Assembly: GCA_030668065.1 (NCBI GenBank)
Contig: DAOUUS010000091.1
Coordinates: forward strand, 1-6,459
Direction: 5' to 3'
DNA from: Candidatus Methanophagales archaeon
GTDB lineage: Archaea; Halobacteriota; Syntropharchaeia; Alkanophagales; Methanospirareceae
Length of the DNA: 6,459 nt
The notes beneath the pieces are model-generated. The model was not told where the DNA came from, did not search any database, and saw nothing but the letters and a program-made list of their open reading frames with translations. The position numbers were made by a program, and so were the translations under genes. Every line of letters starts with the position of its first letter. Position 1 is the stretch's first letter. This document shows positions 6,058 through 6,459 of the stretch, piece by piece.

Positions 6058-6457
6058 ACTTAAAATCTTTCATAACTCGCTGGATATCGTCCACCACATC
6101 CGTAGCCAGCAATCCATACCCCTTCTCTTCAAACGCATAATCTCCCGCAGCGCCGTTAACAAAAGCAGCCGCCGCAGCTACTTTAAATGGGTCGTGGGCT
6201 AGTGCAAACAGAGCACCAGTAACACCGGATAATACATCGCCCGTGCCGCCAACGGTCATACCCGCATTACCGTTAATGTTTGTCTTTACCCTTACCCCGT
6301 CAGATATAATATCCGTAGGACCCTTCAACAATGTAACCACCTTGTTCTGTCGTGAAAACTCTTCTAAAAACGCTATCCGCTCTGCCATATTACTCTCGGG
6401 GGGTACTTTTACATCTATCGCCATCTTCGCGAATTCGCCGGCATGAGGTGTTAAAAT
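6056..6457 (-). CDS. nnrD: NAD(P)H-hydrate dehydratase (NnrD-type), 5'-partial C-terminal part
   Basis: Repair enzyme that dehydrates damaged NAD(P)H hydrate back to NAD(P)H using ADP or ATP, in the cytoplasm; it belongs to the ribokinase-like YjeF C-terminal (carbohydrate kinase) family. Only the last 133 residues are in the window: the frame is open to the right edge, so the ATG at 6424 is internal, because the conserved ILTPHAGEF segment lies upstream of it (fragment residues 1-9). Further signatures are KGPTDII (45-51), NGNAGMTVGGTGD (62-74) with the catalytic Asp of GGTGD at 74, and NGAAGD (101-106), where many relatives have HGxAGD. The end, GLLATDVVDDIQRVMKDF, is the usual C-terminus. 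In archaea this domain is often fused behind the NnrE epimerase domain; whether that holds here cannot be seen. It converges on the TPR gene with 9 bp between stops and is unlikely to share its function. Confidence 0.93.
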   Translation of the reverse strand: MLTPHAGEFAKMAIDVKVPPESNMAERIAFLEEFSRQNKVVTLLKGPTDIISDGVRVKTNINGNAGMTVGGTGDVLSGVTGALFALAHDPFKVAAAAAFVNGAAGDYAFEEKGYGLLATDVVDDIQRVMKDFK

Positions 6458-6459
6458 AA

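Noticed and set aside
6243..6446. Plus-strand open frame opposite the nnrD fragment
   Set aside because: It is antisense to clear NnrD motifs and resembles no known protein.

Overview
The window looks like a chromosomal segment of an archaeon, most likely a methanogen- or ANME-like euryarchaeote. This rests on a consensus TATA box placed for leaderless transcription, short oligo-T stretches at gene ends, and an archaeal-looking CTP synthase. No 16S rRNA or other lineage marker is present, so the finer placement is inference.

Left third (1-2598): the C-terminal part of a GT4-type glycosyltransferase, cut by the window edge, overlaps a complete CTP synthase gene (pyrG) by 4 bp (ATGA), so the two are probably co-transcribed and translationally coupled. 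A 255-bp intergenic region follows. It holds a C5/G5 hairpin with a T-rich tail (probable pyrG terminator), two 8-bp perfect inverted repeats, and a clear TATA box just upstream of the next gene.

Middle (2854-6046): a two-gene unit with its own promoter. The first gene encodes a 402-residue P-loop ATPase with Walker A, Walker B, sensor-like segments and a C-terminal winged-helix-like end. The second starts inside the first, in another frame, with a 38-nt overlap. It encodes a protein of about 673 residues with an N-terminal alpha/beta domain that I cannot name, two degenerate TPR-like units, and twelve consecutive 34-residue TPRs. The TPR coding DNA is a tandem array of 102-bp units. Near-identical non-adjacent units show recent in-frame duplication. 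Sampled stretches of this pair are more A+T-rich than the housekeeping genes on either side. The arrangement resembles the NTPase plus TPR/sensor pairs seen in NTP-dependent conflict or signalling systems. That role is an inference, and this pair is the part of the window most likely to be undescribed.

Right end (6056-6457, minus strand): the C-terminal half of an ADP/ATP-dependent NAD(P)H-hydrate dehydratase (NnrD-type), truncated by the window edge. It converges on the TPR gene with only 9 bp between the stop codons and an 8-T run at the junction.

I found no tRNA, rRNA, CRISPR array, insertion sequence or attachment site.
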